Shown here: positions 17,048 to 25,258 of the stretch, piece by piece | Numbering within the stretch: the stretch's first letter is position 1 | Layout: every line of letters starts with the position of its first letter | Assembly: GCA_017616735.1 (NCBI GenBank) | Contig: JAFZXP010000034.1 | Location: 1-48,714 of the forward strand | Direction of reading: 5' to 3' | DNA: 48,714 bases | From: Bacteroidales bacterium | Lineage (GTDB): Bacteria > Bacteroidota > Bacteroidia > Bacteroidales > F082 | Notes under the pieces: generated by a model | Told to the model about the DNA's origin: nothing | What the model saw: only the letters and a program-made list of their open reading frames with translations | Database searches by the model: none | Translations under genes and position numbers: made by a program

Positions 17048-17928
17048 TCTATCGCGGCGCTTGACAGTTCAATAGATGTGCTCATTCTCTTGAACAAGCC
17101 CTGAAGCACTGTGCCAGGACCCACTTCAACCACCTGGTTGACGCCGGCGGCTATCATGTTTTCCATGGTCTGTGTCCAGCAGACAGGCGATGTGAGTTGT
17201 GAGATGAGGTTGGCTTTGATGATTTCAGGATCGTTCACGGCCTGGCCTGTCACGTTCTGATACACCGGGCAGATACCCTTCACGAACTTGGTTTTCTGAA
17301 TGGCTTCGGCCAGTTCTTCGCGTGCCGGCTCCATCAACGGGCTGTGGAAAGCACCACCCACCTTCAGCGGCAGTGCGCGCTTGGCACCGGCTTCTTTCAT
17401 CTTCTCGCAAGCTATTTCAACACCTTTCAGGCTACCTGAAATAACCACCTGACCAGGGCTGTTGAAGTTGGCCGGAACCACCACCTCGTCGATTGAGTCG
17501 CAAATCTTTCTGATTTTGTCGTCTTCAAGGTTGATGATGGCTGCCATGGTGCCTGGGTTGGCGTCGCAGGCTTTCTGCATGGCCATGGCACGCTGTGAAA
17601 CGAGTTTCAAACCGTCCTCGAACGAGAGGGTGCGGTTGGCTACAAGGGCCGAAAATTCGCCCAGTGAGTGGCCGGCTACCATATCAGGTTTGAAGCTTTC
17701 ACCCAGCATTGTGGCCAAAATGACCGAATGCAGGAAAATTGAAGGCTGAGTCACCTTGGTTTGGCGCAAGTCCTCGTCGGTGCCCTCAAACATTATATCT
17801 GTGATGTTGAATCTCAGGATGTCGTTGGCTTTGTTAAACATTTCCTTTGCCTTAGGGAATTTGTCGTAAAGATCTTTTCCCATTCCCACAAATTGTGCTC
17901 CTTGTCCAGGAAAAACGTATGCTTTCAT
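17044..17928 (-). CDS. fabD: Malonyl-CoA:ACP transacylase
   Basis: FabD loads malonate from CoA onto acyl carrier protein to start and extend fatty acids. The protein is 294 residues, normal for the family. It opens KAYVFPGQGAQFVGMG, has the nucleophile elbow GHSLGE (Ser88), the catalytic His in GGAFHSPLM (His195), and ends with the conserved VVEVGPGTVLQGL. It sits 4 bases after folE and overlaps the S41 protease start by 4 bases, so the three are translationally coupled. No other fab gene is near. Confidence 0.97.
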   Translation of the reverse strand: MKAYVFPGQGAQFVGMGKDLYDKFPKAKEMFNKANDILRFNITDIMFEGTDEDLRQTKVTQPSIFLHSVILATMLGESFKPDMVAGHSLGEFSALVANRTLSFEDGLKLVSQRAMAMQKACDANPGTMAAIINLEDDKIRKICDSIDEVVVPANFNSPGQVVISGSLKGVEIACEKMKEAGAKRALPLKVGGAFHSPLMEPAREELAEAIQKTKFVKGICPVYQNVTGQAVNDPEIIKANLISQLTSPVCWTQTMENMIAAGVNQVVEVGPGTVLQGLFKRMSTSIELSSAAIE

Positions 17929-17932
17929 ATAG

Positions 17933-18547
17933 TTAATGTAAATTTGTTCCTATTAAATTTAAAAATTCTTGGCGGGTTTCGCTTCTTTCGAATGCTCCCA
18001 CGAAGTCGGATGTGGTGGTCACAGAGTTCTGCTTCTGAACGCCTCGCATGCACATGCAGAGGTGCTTGGCCTCGATAACCACTGCCACTCCGAGCGGATG
18101 CAACGCCTCATTGATGGCTTCCTTGATTTGTGTGGTCAGGCGTTCCTGCACCTGCAGACGGCGGGCGTACACCTCCACCACACGGGCTATCTTGCTCAAG
18201 CCTGTGATGTAACCGTTGGGTATGTAAGCCACATGAGCCTTGCCGATAAACGGTATCATGTGGTGCTCACAAAGTGCGAACAGCTCAATATCCTTCACTA
18301 TCACCATCTGGCGGTAGTCTTCCTTGAATCGGGCCGAGAGCAGTATCTCCATCGGGTCCATATTGTAGCCCTGGGTCAGAAACTGCATCGACTTTGCCAC
18401 ACGCAGAGGGGTTTTCAGCAGACCTTCACGATCGGGGTTCTCACCAAGCAGCGAGAGTATGGCACGGTAGTGCTCGGCCAGCTTTTGTGTGCGTTCCTGG
18501 TTGAAACGCTCAATCTTTTCGTAACCAATGAGTTCGTTATTCTCCAT
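17933..18547 (-). CDS. folE: GTP cyclohydrolase I
   Basis: FolE converts GTP to 7,8-dihydroneopterin triphosphate, the entry step to folate (and, in some bacteria, to queuosine precursors). From the ATG at 18547 it is 204 residues. Zinc ligands are seen in [10 protein letters not shown] (Cys93, His95/96) and in LCMCMRGV (Cys164, Cys166). The block [17 protein letters not shown] is the family N-terminal signature. The start overlaps the upstream membrane-protein gene by 11 bases. An in-frame extension to 18595 would lie wholly within that gene. Confidence 0.97.
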   Translation of the reverse strand: MENNELIGYEKIERFNQERTQKLAEHYRAILSLLGENPDREGLLKTPLRVAKSMQFLTQGYNMDPMEILLSARFKEDYRQMVIVKDIELFALCEHHMIPFIGKAHVAYIPNGYITGLSKIARVVEVYARRLQVQERLTTQIKEAINEALHPLGVAVVIEAKHLCMCMRGVQKQNSVTTTSDFVGAFERSETRQEFLNLIGTNLH

Positions 18548-18923
18548 TGACGTTATTTTTTTCTTTTTTTGCGAGTTTGAAAGTCTCAAACACACTGTAA
18601 ATCAGATAATAAATCAAGAATGATATCGCAAACCGCTTGCCGTCTTCCTTGAAATTCAGCACATAGATGAAGATGATTGCCAGATAAAGCATCATTTTCA
18701 CCACTGTCGAGGCCATGTAGAAGTTGGCGAATTTCCTCATGTCTTTGCGCTTCTGGTTTTCGCTCAGAAAATACATCACAATGCTCACGATAAGGAAAAA
18801 CAGCACCAGTGCCGGCCACCAAGCCGTCAGTAGCTCGCGCAATGCAATCGAAGCAGCCGTAACCACGGCCGTCAATATGCAAAGTTGCGACAAGAATCTT
18901 GAATCTTTCGCTTCCAGCTTCAT
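18537..18923 (-). CDS. Small four-helix membrane protein
   Basis: This 128-residue protein has four predicted membrane helices (about 12-28, 33-52, 68-87 and 98-113) and a basic C-terminus. It sits 3 bases after the bactofilin gene, a position where Bacteroidetes genomes often carry an ATP-synthase assembly factor (AtpI/AtpZ-like) gene. No atp genes follow here, and I cannot confirm that family from sequence alone. It overlaps folE, so it belongs to the same operon. Function unknown. Confidence 0.75.
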   Translation of the reverse strand: MKLEAKDSRFLSQLCILTAVVTAASIALRELLTAWWPALVLFFLIVSIVMYFLSENQKRKDMRKFANFYMASTVVKMMLYLAIIFIYVLNFKEDGKRFAISFLIYYLIYSVFETFKLAKKEKNNVNGE

Positions 18924-18926
18924 GTT

Positions 18927-19292
18927 TTATTTCTTCGGGGCTTCTGCTACCTGCTGCGACATGTCGCACTTACCTGTGAAGATGGCTCCCACCTCGATGA
19001 ACAGCTGCTTGGTGTAAAGCTCGGCTTCGATGCGTGATGTCGATTTCAGCGATGTCAACTCATCCACTCTGATGTTTCCTTTAACATGACCCGACACGTC
19101 GGTGCTCTTGCAAATCATGTCGCCTTCAACAATACCCTGCTGGCCGACGACGATTTTGCCGCTCGATTTGATGGTGCCCACGACTGTTCCGTCGACGCGG
19201 ATGTCGCCCGAGGCTATGATTTCACCTTTAATTGTCGTTCCATTGCCGATAAGATTGTTTCTTACCGATGTTTCCTGTTGATTTGTACTCAT
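18927..19292 (-). CDS. Bactofilin (polymer-forming cytoskeletal protein)
   Basis: From the ATG at 19292 this is a 121-residue protein. Its core GNGTTIKGEIIASGDIRVDG through GTIKSSGKIVVGQQGIVEGD and VKGNIRVDELTSLKSTSRIEAEL is the repeated six-residue beta-helix of bactofilins, which polymerise without nucleotide into membrane-associated filaments that affect cell shape. Upstream codons to 19478 are within porW and lack the family fold. It starts 4 bases after the porW stop, a linkage common in Bacteroidetes. C-terminal GKCDMSQQVAEAPKK is a flexible tail. Confidence 0.94.
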   Translation of the reverse strand: MSTNQQETSVRNNLIGNGTTIKGEIIASGDIRVDGTVVGTIKSSGKIVVGQQGIVEGDMICKSTDVSGHVKGNIRVDELTSLKSTSRIEAELYTKQLFIEVGAIFTGKCDMSQQVAEAPKK

Positions 19293-19296
19293 GTCT

Positions 19297-21981
19297 TTAT
19301 TTGTTATATTGATGCCAGAACTCCAGATATTCCGCCACATTCTTCTGCTGATAGAAAATAGGGTAGTTGGATACCGAGATTTCCAGAACCTGATAATTTT
19401 CTTCCTTGATGCCTCCGAACACATAGTCGGTGAGGAACAGCGACGTGTGATAATCCAAGGCTTTGTTGAGGTTTTCAAACTTTTCGACGGTCAGCAAGGC
19501 ATCGTCTTTGTTGAGCATGATGTTCTTGACCTTGAGCTGATCCATGCGGAAGTTGTTCTTGTTGAAGTCGCCCAAACGCACCTTCAGCGGATTGATGCGC
19601 ACGCTCTTGTTGCACACTATCACCACATAGTACTGATCGTTAGGCTTGAAGGTGTAAGGATATTCCTTTTCCTGAGCCGTTTCGTCTTTCGGGCGGGCGC
19701 TCTCGATGTTGAGCCCCAGATCGTACATGTCGTTGGCAGCCAGCAAGACATCGAGGGCATAAGGCTTGATGCTGCTTTCGGGATAGGTCTGAATCAGACG
19801 CAGCAGTGCGTATGCCATAGAGTCGACCACTTCGACATAACCCAGCGACACGGCGTTGAGAAACTCGAAACGAGGCATGTACAGGGTGTCGTTGGCGTAC
19901 AGGTCGCGGGCACGGCGGGTGTTCATCATCACACGCTGGTATTGTCCGTTCTGATAAGCCTCGAAAGTCTTCGAATACAGCTGCTCGGCTTCGGCTCCTT
20001 TCTCGTGTTGCTTGACAAAATATTCGGGGTCGAGTATGATTTTGGCCTGATTTGACTCGGGATATTTGGTCAGCACGAGGTTTTTGTATGTGTCGGCCTC
20101 GGCCGTTTCCTTGCGCAGATTGTGCATTTTGTAAAGATAATACCATGCCGACACCTCGTTGCTGTTGCCGGGATAGCGTTCGGTCAGTTCGGTGTAGGCG
20201 TCGATTGAGCGCTGGTAATCCTGCAAGTCGCTGTAGTAGATGAATCCGATGTTGTTCAAAGCCTCGGCAATCTGGGCGTTGGCCTCTTGCTTCTGACTTT
20301 GCGAGAACGGTATCTGACGCAGGTAGTAGCCACGGTCCAATTCGGTATACTGGACGGTATCGGCGGCCTTGGCCTGGCTGTTGAGCCTGCTGAAATACTC
20401 TTCGCGCTGCTCGTCGGTGAGCTGTTTGATTTGCTCGTCGGTCAGTTCCTCGACAGGCTCCTGCTCCTGCATCATGTTCTGTTTGTTGGAGATGAACCAG
20501 AAGTCTTCGAGCATGCGGTTGCCCCATTTGCTGCGGAAATCGTTCATGCCGCGGTTGCGTGCCTGGGTGTTGTAAAAATACCAGCTGCCGGTGTTGGTCG
20601 GAACCACCGATTCAGGCTTTTCGTTGCCGCCGTTCATGGCAATCTGGGCAGCTATTTCCTCCTGTTCCTTGATGCGCTTCTGCTCGTTCTGATAGTCTTC
20701 AATCACCTTGTCGATAACCGCATACAGGTGGATGGTGTCCATTTCAGAAAGCCTCAACAGGCTGTCTTGTGTCTCGTAAACAGTCAGATTCGACACCAGA
20801 TCGGTGAGCATTACCGAAAGGTTGAGCAGGCTGTCGTAGTCGGGATATGTGCGGTCCATTGTCATGACAGTGGTGTCGTAGTATGCCTGGCTAAGCACGT
20901 AGTCGCTGTTGCTGAACAGCAGCGTGGCGGCTTCGAGCGACGACTTGATTTTCTGAAGGTTGTTGGTGCGGCTTGCGGCCACCGATTTCCTGAGGTATCC
21001 GATGCCGCCGGGCTGGTTGTTGTTTTCAAGAGCCACGTTGGCCATCGCGTAGTAGATGCGGTCCTTGTAATCGTTGTTCTTGGTGTCTTTGAGCATCTTG
21101 TTGAGCATCCGCATGATAGTGGCTGTGTCGGCGTCGTAGCAGCGGGCCAGGTTCATCTGGGCCTCGAAGGTCATCTCGTACGAAGGATGTTTCTTGATGA
21201 CTTTCTTGTATTGCTCGGTGGCGCGTGTCTTGTCGTTCTGGTGCTGGTAAATCTGACCGAGAATGAACATGGCGCGCGACTTGTTGTACTTGCCCTTGGC
21301 GGTGATCAGGGCGCTGCGCAGGTAACGCACGGCCTCGTCTTCTTTGCCCGACGCTATGTAGTAGTCGGCATAAACCAGGTCGATGTTGGTGCGCACGTAA
21401 CGCGGTATCTTGGTGTCGTCGGCGTCGGTGGCTACCAGAAGTGATTGCAACATGGCCTCGGCCTTTTCAAACTGTTTGGTCTCGATGTAGGTTTTGGCGA
21501 GCCACAGCGTGGCGGTGAAGCGGTCTTTGCTGCCGCGGAACTGTGTGGCGGCGTAGTCGAAAGTGCGGCGGGCCGGCACGTAGTCCTGCTTGTAGAAATG
21601 GGCTCGGCCCATGTCGATGAAAGCGTCGTCAATCCAGCGGACGTATTCGGTATTGTTGAAACGCATGGAGTGTTTTTGCACGCATATGGCGTCTTTTTCG
21701 ATGGCGCGGTCCATGCTTTGGTTGAGCGCCAGGGCGTTCTCCTTTGTGCCGTAGTTGAACACGCGCAAAGTCTTGGTATAATCGTCCTGCACAGCCTCCT
21801 TGAGGGTTTTCTCGCCTGCCTGAATGCTCTGGTTGCCGTTCCACCACACGTTGTAATGGCTGGTCATATTGTGCCACACACGTCGGTTCCATTTGTTCTT
21901 TTTGGTGGAACAAGAACCTAAAGTGATGATAGCCAGTAAAATAGCTATTATTCCAAATATCTTGAATGACTTAATTTTCAT
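19297..21981 (-). CDS. porW: Type IX secretion lipoprotein PorW/SprE
   Basis: This 894-residue lipoprotein has signal ending LGSC (Cys24), immediately followed by STKKNKWNRRVWHNMTSHYNVWWNG, the diagnostic PorW/SprE N-terminus. Many TPR-like helices follow (for example AHFYKQDYVPARRTFDYAA and ARYLRSALITAKGKY-type repeats), then a central stretch and a conserved C-terminal domain ending VAEYLEFWHQY. PorW is a periplasmic outer-membrane lipoprotein that links the PorN/GldN ring to the Sov translocon in the T9SS. It heads the operon porW-bactofilin-membrane protein-folE-fabD-S41. A strong -7 box is at 22017-22024. Confidence 0.93.
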   Translation of the reverse strand: MKIKSFKIFGIIAILLAIITLGSCSTKKNKWNRRVWHNMTSHYNVWWNGNQSIQAGEKTLKEAVQDDYTKTLRVFNYGTKENALALNQSMDRAIEKDAICVQKHSMRFNNTEYVRWIDDAFIDMGRAHFYKQDYVPARRTFDYAATQFRGSKDRFTATLWLAKTYIETKQFEKAEAMLQSLLVATDADDTKIPRYVRTNIDLVYADYYIASGKEDEAVRYLRSALITAKGKYNKSRAMFILGQIYQHQNDKTRATEQYKKVIKKHPSYEMTFEAQMNLARCYDADTATIMRMLNKMLKDTKNNDYKDRIYYAMANVALENNNQPGGIGYLRKSVAASRTNNLQKIKSSLEAATLLFSNSDYVLSQAYYDTTVMTMDRTYPDYDSLLNLSVMLTDLVSNLTVYETQDSLLRLSEMDTIHLYAVIDKVIEDYQNEQKRIKEQEEIAAQIAMNGGNEKPESVVPTNTGSWYFYNTQARNRGMNDFRSKWGNRMLEDFWFISNKQNMMQEQEPVEELTDEQIKQLTDEQREEYFSRLNSQAKAADTVQYTELDRGYYLRQIPFSQSQKQEANAQIAEALNNIGFIYYSDLQDYQRSIDAYTELTERYPGNSNEVSAWYYLYKMHNLRKETAEADTYKNLVLTKYPESNQAKIILDPEYFVKQHEKGAEAEQLYSKTFEAYQNGQYQRVMMNTRRARDLYANDTLYMPRFEFLNAVSLGYVEVVDSMAYALLRLIQTYPESSIKPYALDVLLAANDMYDLGLNIESARPKDETAQEKEYPYTFKPNDQYYVVIVCNKSVRINPLKVRLGDFNKNNFRMDQLKVKNIMLNKDDALLTVEKFENLNKALDYHTSLFLTDYVFGGIKEENYQVLEISVSNYPIFYQQKNVAEYLEFWHQYNK

Positions 21982-22016
21982 CCTTTTCCAATTACTTTAT
22001 TTTTCGTCCGAAACTG

Positions 22017-22024
22017 CAAAAATA
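22017..22024 (-). promoter_or_regulatory. Promoter (-7 box) of the porW operon
   Basis: TATTTTTG on the minus strand matches TAnnTTTG and lies 35 bases before the porW start codon. No convincing -33 box is seen at the usual distance. Confidence 0.45.
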
Positions 22025-22130
22025 CGAAATTCATAGTATTAACGGGCTTTTTTTTAAAAAAATATAAACAAATGGCATGATTTCAGAAAATCTTTGTAAT
22101 TTTACAAGCTGAATAAAAGGCTATATTCTG

Positions 22131-23870
22131 ATGGAAAATTTTATAGTATCGGCACGAAAGTACAGGCCGGCGACTTTTGAGAGCGTCGTTGGTCAGCATG
22201 CCATCACATCGACCTTGCAGAACGCCATACGCAACAACACTTTGGCGCAGGCGTTTCTGTTCTGCGGCCCGCGAGGCGTCGGCAAAACAACATGCGCCCG
22301 AATCATGGCCAAAACCATCAACTGCTTGCATCCTACCGACGACATGGAGGCCTGCAACGAGTGCGAGTCGTGTGTGAGTTTCAACAACAACGCGTCGTTC
22401 AACATTTTCGAACTCGACGCGGCCTCGAACAGCGGCGTCGACGACATCCGCGCCCTCATCGATCAGGTGAGGATACCGCCTCAAATCGGAAAGTACAAGG
22501 TGTACATCATCGACGAGGTTCACATGCTGTCGGGCGCGGCTTTCAACGCCTTCCTCAAGACTCTTGAGGAACCGCCTGCGTACGCCAAGTTCATTCTGGC
22601 CACCACCGAAAAGCATAAAATCCTGCCGACCATCCTGTCGAGATGTCAGATTTTTGATTTCAAACGCATCACGGTCGAGGATATCACCCAACATCTCAAG
22701 AACATAGCCGCCAAAGAAGGCGTTCAAGCCGAAGAAGAAGCTCTCAACATCATAGCCCAGAAGGCCGACGGAGCCTTGCGCGACGCCCTCTCCATCTTCG
22801 ACCAGATGGTGAGTTTCTCGGGCAACAACATCACCTATCAGGATGTAATCACCAACCTCAATGTGCTTGATTATGAGTACTATTTCAGGATGGTCGACAA
22901 TATAATGGCAGGCGACATCAATTCCATGCTGCTGCTGTTGAACGAAGTCATCAACAAGGGTTTCGACGCCCAAAACTTCATTCAGGGCATGGCGAGCCAT
23001 CTGCGCAATCTGTTGCTGGGCAAGGACGAGCGTGTGATTGGGTTGATGGAGGTGAGCAACCAGCTGAAGGATCGTTATATGAAACAAGCCGCGCAGTGCA
23101 GCACCCAGTTTCTGCTGAAATCGCTCGACCTCGCCAACGAATGCGACATCAATTTCCGCAGCGCGAACAACAAGAGGCTACACCTTGAAATCGCATTGAT
23201 GAAAATGGTGGATAGAGTTGAGATTTCTCCGCTCCCTGCGGTCGGTCGAAATGACGGGACGGGAAATGTCGGTGTAAAGCCAGCAGCGGTGCAGCCTGCT
23301 CCACAGCCGGTGGCACAACAGCCTGTCGCGCCGAAGCCTCAACCGGTTCAGCAGCCGCAGCCACAGCAGGTGGCACAACAGCCGCAGCCAGTGGCACCGC
23401 AGCCACAGCCTCAGCCGGTGCAGCGTGTCAGACGTTCGGGCACTGTCTCGATTCTCGACGAGACGCCTAAAGAAAAGAAGGCCGAGGTGCGCGAAGAGGT
23501 CAGAAACAACCCTTTTACGCAGGCGATGCTGGTTGAAGCGTGGACGAAATTCGTGACGAAGCATAAAAACACTTCGCCCAATTTCGTGGCCGGCATCGGC
23601 AAATACACTCCCACGCTCGGAGACAATTTTGAAATCAATTATCAAATAGATAACATATTGGTTGTCAAGGATATGAATTGTATGCAGATGCTCCGCGACC
23701 ATCTGGTCAGGGAGCTCGACAACAACCAGTTCAAACTCGTGCATCACATAGTTGACAAACCCAAAGACGAAGTGGTCTACACCGACCGCAGCCGTTTTGA
23801 GAAGATGGCCGAGATGAACCCCAATGTCCTGACACTGAAAAAAGGCCTTGGCCTGGAGGTTGACGTATGA
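22131..23870 (+). CDS. dnaX: DNA polymerase III subunit gamma/tau, with in-frame repeat insertion
   Basis: DnaX is the ATPase of the clamp loader that places the sliding clamp on DNA. The 579-residue protein has Walker A GPRGVGKTT (46-54), the zinc-binding Cys set C65, C75, C78, C81, the DExx box IIDEVH (126-131) and the arginine-finger motif SRC (170-172). The collar domain ends near LHLEIALMKM (351-360). Residues 364-375 (EISPLPAVGRND) are encoded exactly by a REP-like element (23220-23255), then comes a Pro/Gln-rich linker and the tau-like C-terminal domain. The stop overlaps the next start (ATGA). No clear promoter; a weak TAATTTTA box lies upstream. Confidence 0.95.
   Translation: MENFIVSARKYRPATFESVVGQHAITSTLQNAIRNNTLAQAFLFCGPRGVGKTTCARIMAKTINCLHPTDDMEACNECESCVSFNNNASFNIFELDAASNSGVDDIRALIDQVRIPPQIGKYKVYIIDEVHMLSGAAFNAFLKTLEEPPAYAKFILATTEKHKILPTILSRCQIFDFKRITVEDITQHLKNIAAKEGVQAEEEALNIIAQKADGALRDALSIFDQMVSFSGNNITYQDVITNLNVLDYEYYFRMVDNIMAGDINSMLLLLNEVINKGFDAQNFIQGMASHLRNLLLGKDERVIGLMEVSNQLKDRYMKQAAQCSTQFLLKSLDLANECDINFRSANNKRLHLEIALMKMVDRVEISPLPAVGRNDGTGNVGVKPAAVQPAPQPVAQQPVAPKPQPVQQPQPQQVAQQPQPVAPQPQPQPVQRVRRSGTVSILDETPKEKKAEVREEVRNNPFTQAMLVEAWTKFVTKHKNTSPNFVAGIGKYTPTLGDNFEINYQIDNILVVKDMNCMQMLRDHLVRELDNNQFKLVHHIVDKPKDEVVYTDRSRFEKMAEMNPNVLTLKKGLGLEVDV
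23220..23255 (-). repeat. REP-like element inserted in frame in dnaX
   Basis: GAGATTTCTCCGCTCCCTGC followed by a GGTCGGTCGAAATGAC end is the same sequence as the right half of the element at 11100-11212. It is 36 bases, exactly 12 codons, and carries no stop in the reading frame. It lies at the junction between the clamp-loader collar and the Pro/Gln linker. Confidence 0.8.
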
Positions 23871-24421
23871 GTTTTAGAAAATGGTTTGGACGTAATTATC
23901 TGAAAATGAGAGGTTTCACTATGGTGGGGTCGTTTCCCGAAGGAGTGAAAAAAAGTGTCATCATCTCGGCACCTCACACCGCTATCGAAGACTTCATCAT
24001 CGGGCGCTGCTTCTTCTGGATGGATGGCCGCAAAGTGAAATTTCTCATCAAAAAAGAGTTTTTCGTACCCGTTTTAGGCTGGTTTTTACGAAAGATGGGC
24101 GGCATTCCCGTCGACAGAAGCCGTGCCAACAATGTGGCAGCCCGCACAGCCGCCATTTTCAAGGAGTATGAAAGTTTGTATGTGGTGATCACACCCGAGG
24201 GAACCCGCAAACGCGTGGAGCGCTGGAAAAGAGGTTTCTACTACATAGCCGAGATGGCTCAAGTGCCTGTGGTGCTTGGGTTTATCGACTTCAAAACCAA
24301 GCGCTGCGGCTATGGTCCAAGTTTTGTGCCGTCGGGCGATTTTGATAAGGATTGGCCGATGATGGAAGAGTTTTACAAAGGTATGCAAGGCAAAGTCAAA
24401 GGGCTTTTTAATCTGGAATAA
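23867..24421 (+). CDS. Lysophospholipid acyltransferase-family protein
   Basis: This 184-residue protein has the acyltransferase motif HTAIED (His37 and Asp42, the HxxxxD pair), a second block GGIPVDRSRANNV, and PEGTR (110-114), the three blocks of the PlsC/LpxL-like superfamily. It would transfer an acyl chain to a lipid acceptor at the inner membrane. It is shorter than PlsC, and its substrate is not clear. Its start overlaps dnaX by four bases, and its stop shares a base with the next ATG, so it is translated together with both. Confidence 0.85.
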   Translation: MSFRKWFGRNYLKMRGFTMVGSFPEGVKKSVIISAPHTAIEDFIIGRCFFWMDGRKVKFLIKKEFFVPVLGWFLRKMGGIPVDRSRANNVAARTAAIFKEYESLYVVITPEGTRKRVERWKRGFYYIAEMAQVPVVLGFIDFKTKRCGYGPSFVPSGDFDKDWPMMEEFYKGMQGKVKGLFNLE

Positions 24422-25203
24422 TGGGAAAGATAAGCAATTGGTTCAAGAATCTTAAAAACAAATTCAAAGTCGTCATAATCCATCCGGTGACACTGGAGGA
24501 AAAAGGCGGCTTCAACATGAGCAAGATGAATATCATAACCACCGTGGTCATTTATTCGGTTTTGCTTATAGCTATTACAACGGTGCTGATATTCTTCACC
24601 TCTTTGCGCGAGCTTATTCCGGGTTACACCGACATCACCCTCAACCGCCGAGTCTACAATATCGAAAGCCGCGCCGACTCGTTGGAGGCGGCTCTTCGGC
24701 AGAACGACCTCTACATCCAGAATCTGAAAAAGATACTTTTCGACGAGGATTACGATATCGCAGCCGACAACACCTTAATTAATATAAAGAAGAATAAAAA
24801 CACCACCGAAACTGTCGGTCGTCAGGCCAATGTGTTTTACGTGCCGCTCAACGGTATGATATCGAGTCATTTCAACAGCAAAACCAATCATTACGGTGTA
24901 GATATAGTTGCCAAAACCGACGCTGTCATCAAAGCCGCTGGCGACGGCACTGTCGTGTTCGCCGATTGGACGGCTGAAGGAGGCTATGTTATTGCCATTC
25001 AACATGATAAAAATTTAATATCTATATACAAACACAACGCTTCACTGCTGAAGCATGAGGGCGATACGGTGAAAGCCGGCGACGGCATTGCCATCATCGG
25101 CAACGGCGGCAGCACCTCCACCGGCACACATCTGCACTTTGAGTTATGGCTCAACGGAATAGCCCTCAATCCGGAGGATTTCATTTCTTTTGACGTTAAG
25201 TGA
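24421..25203 (+). CDS. M23-family peptidoglycan endopeptidase, membrane-anchored
   Basis: This 260-residue protein has a short cytoplasmic N-terminus, one membrane helix (about 39-60), a coiled segment (about 80-110) and a LytM/M23 domain (about 138-258). Zinc ligands are complete: HYGVD (His157, Asp161) and THLHFE (His237, His239), with the supporting His205 in IYKHN. It should therefore be an active murein hydrolase rather than a degenerate EnvC/NlpD-type activator. It closes the dnaX-acyltransferase operon. The peptide bond cut is unknown. Confidence 0.92.
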   Translation: MGKISNWFKNLKNKFKVVIIHPVTLEEKGGFNMSKMNIITTVVIYSVLLIAITTVLIFFTSLRELIPGYTDITLNRRVYNIESRADSLEAALRQNDLYIQNLKKILFDEDYDIAADNTLINIKKNKNTTETVGRQANVFYVPLNGMISSHFNSKTNHYGVDIVAKTDAVIKAAGDGTVVFADWTAEGGYVIAIQHDKNLISIYKHNASLLKHEGDTVKAGDGIAIIGNGGSTSTGTHLHFELWLNGIALNPEDFISFDVK

Positions 25204-25224
25204 CAGACCAATCATTTTTTTTAT

Positions 25225-25232
25225 TATTTTTG
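25225..25232 (+). promoter_or_regulatory. Promoter (-7 box) of rseP
   Basis: TATTTTTG matches TAnnTTTG within an AT-rich gap after the M23 gene. Transcription should start near 25240, before both candidate start codons (GTG 25250 and ATG 25259). Confidence 0.5.
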
Positions 25233-25258
25233 CGGTTTAAAAAATCAGAGTGGAAAAA

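Noticed and set aside
20287-21444. Open frame of 385 codons on the plus strand
   Set aside because: It is antisense to porW, whose protein has clear family motifs. The frame lacks a plausible start region and any recognisable domain.
22083-23087. Open frame of 334 codons on the minus strand
   Set aside because: It lies opposite dnaX, which carries all clamp-loader motifs. The open frame is a by-product of dnaX codon use.
23835-23852. A-rich slippery site near the dnaX end (possible gamma/tau frameshift)
   Set aside because: A frameshift here would change only the last few residues and could not yield a short gamma form as in E. coli. No stem-loop follows.
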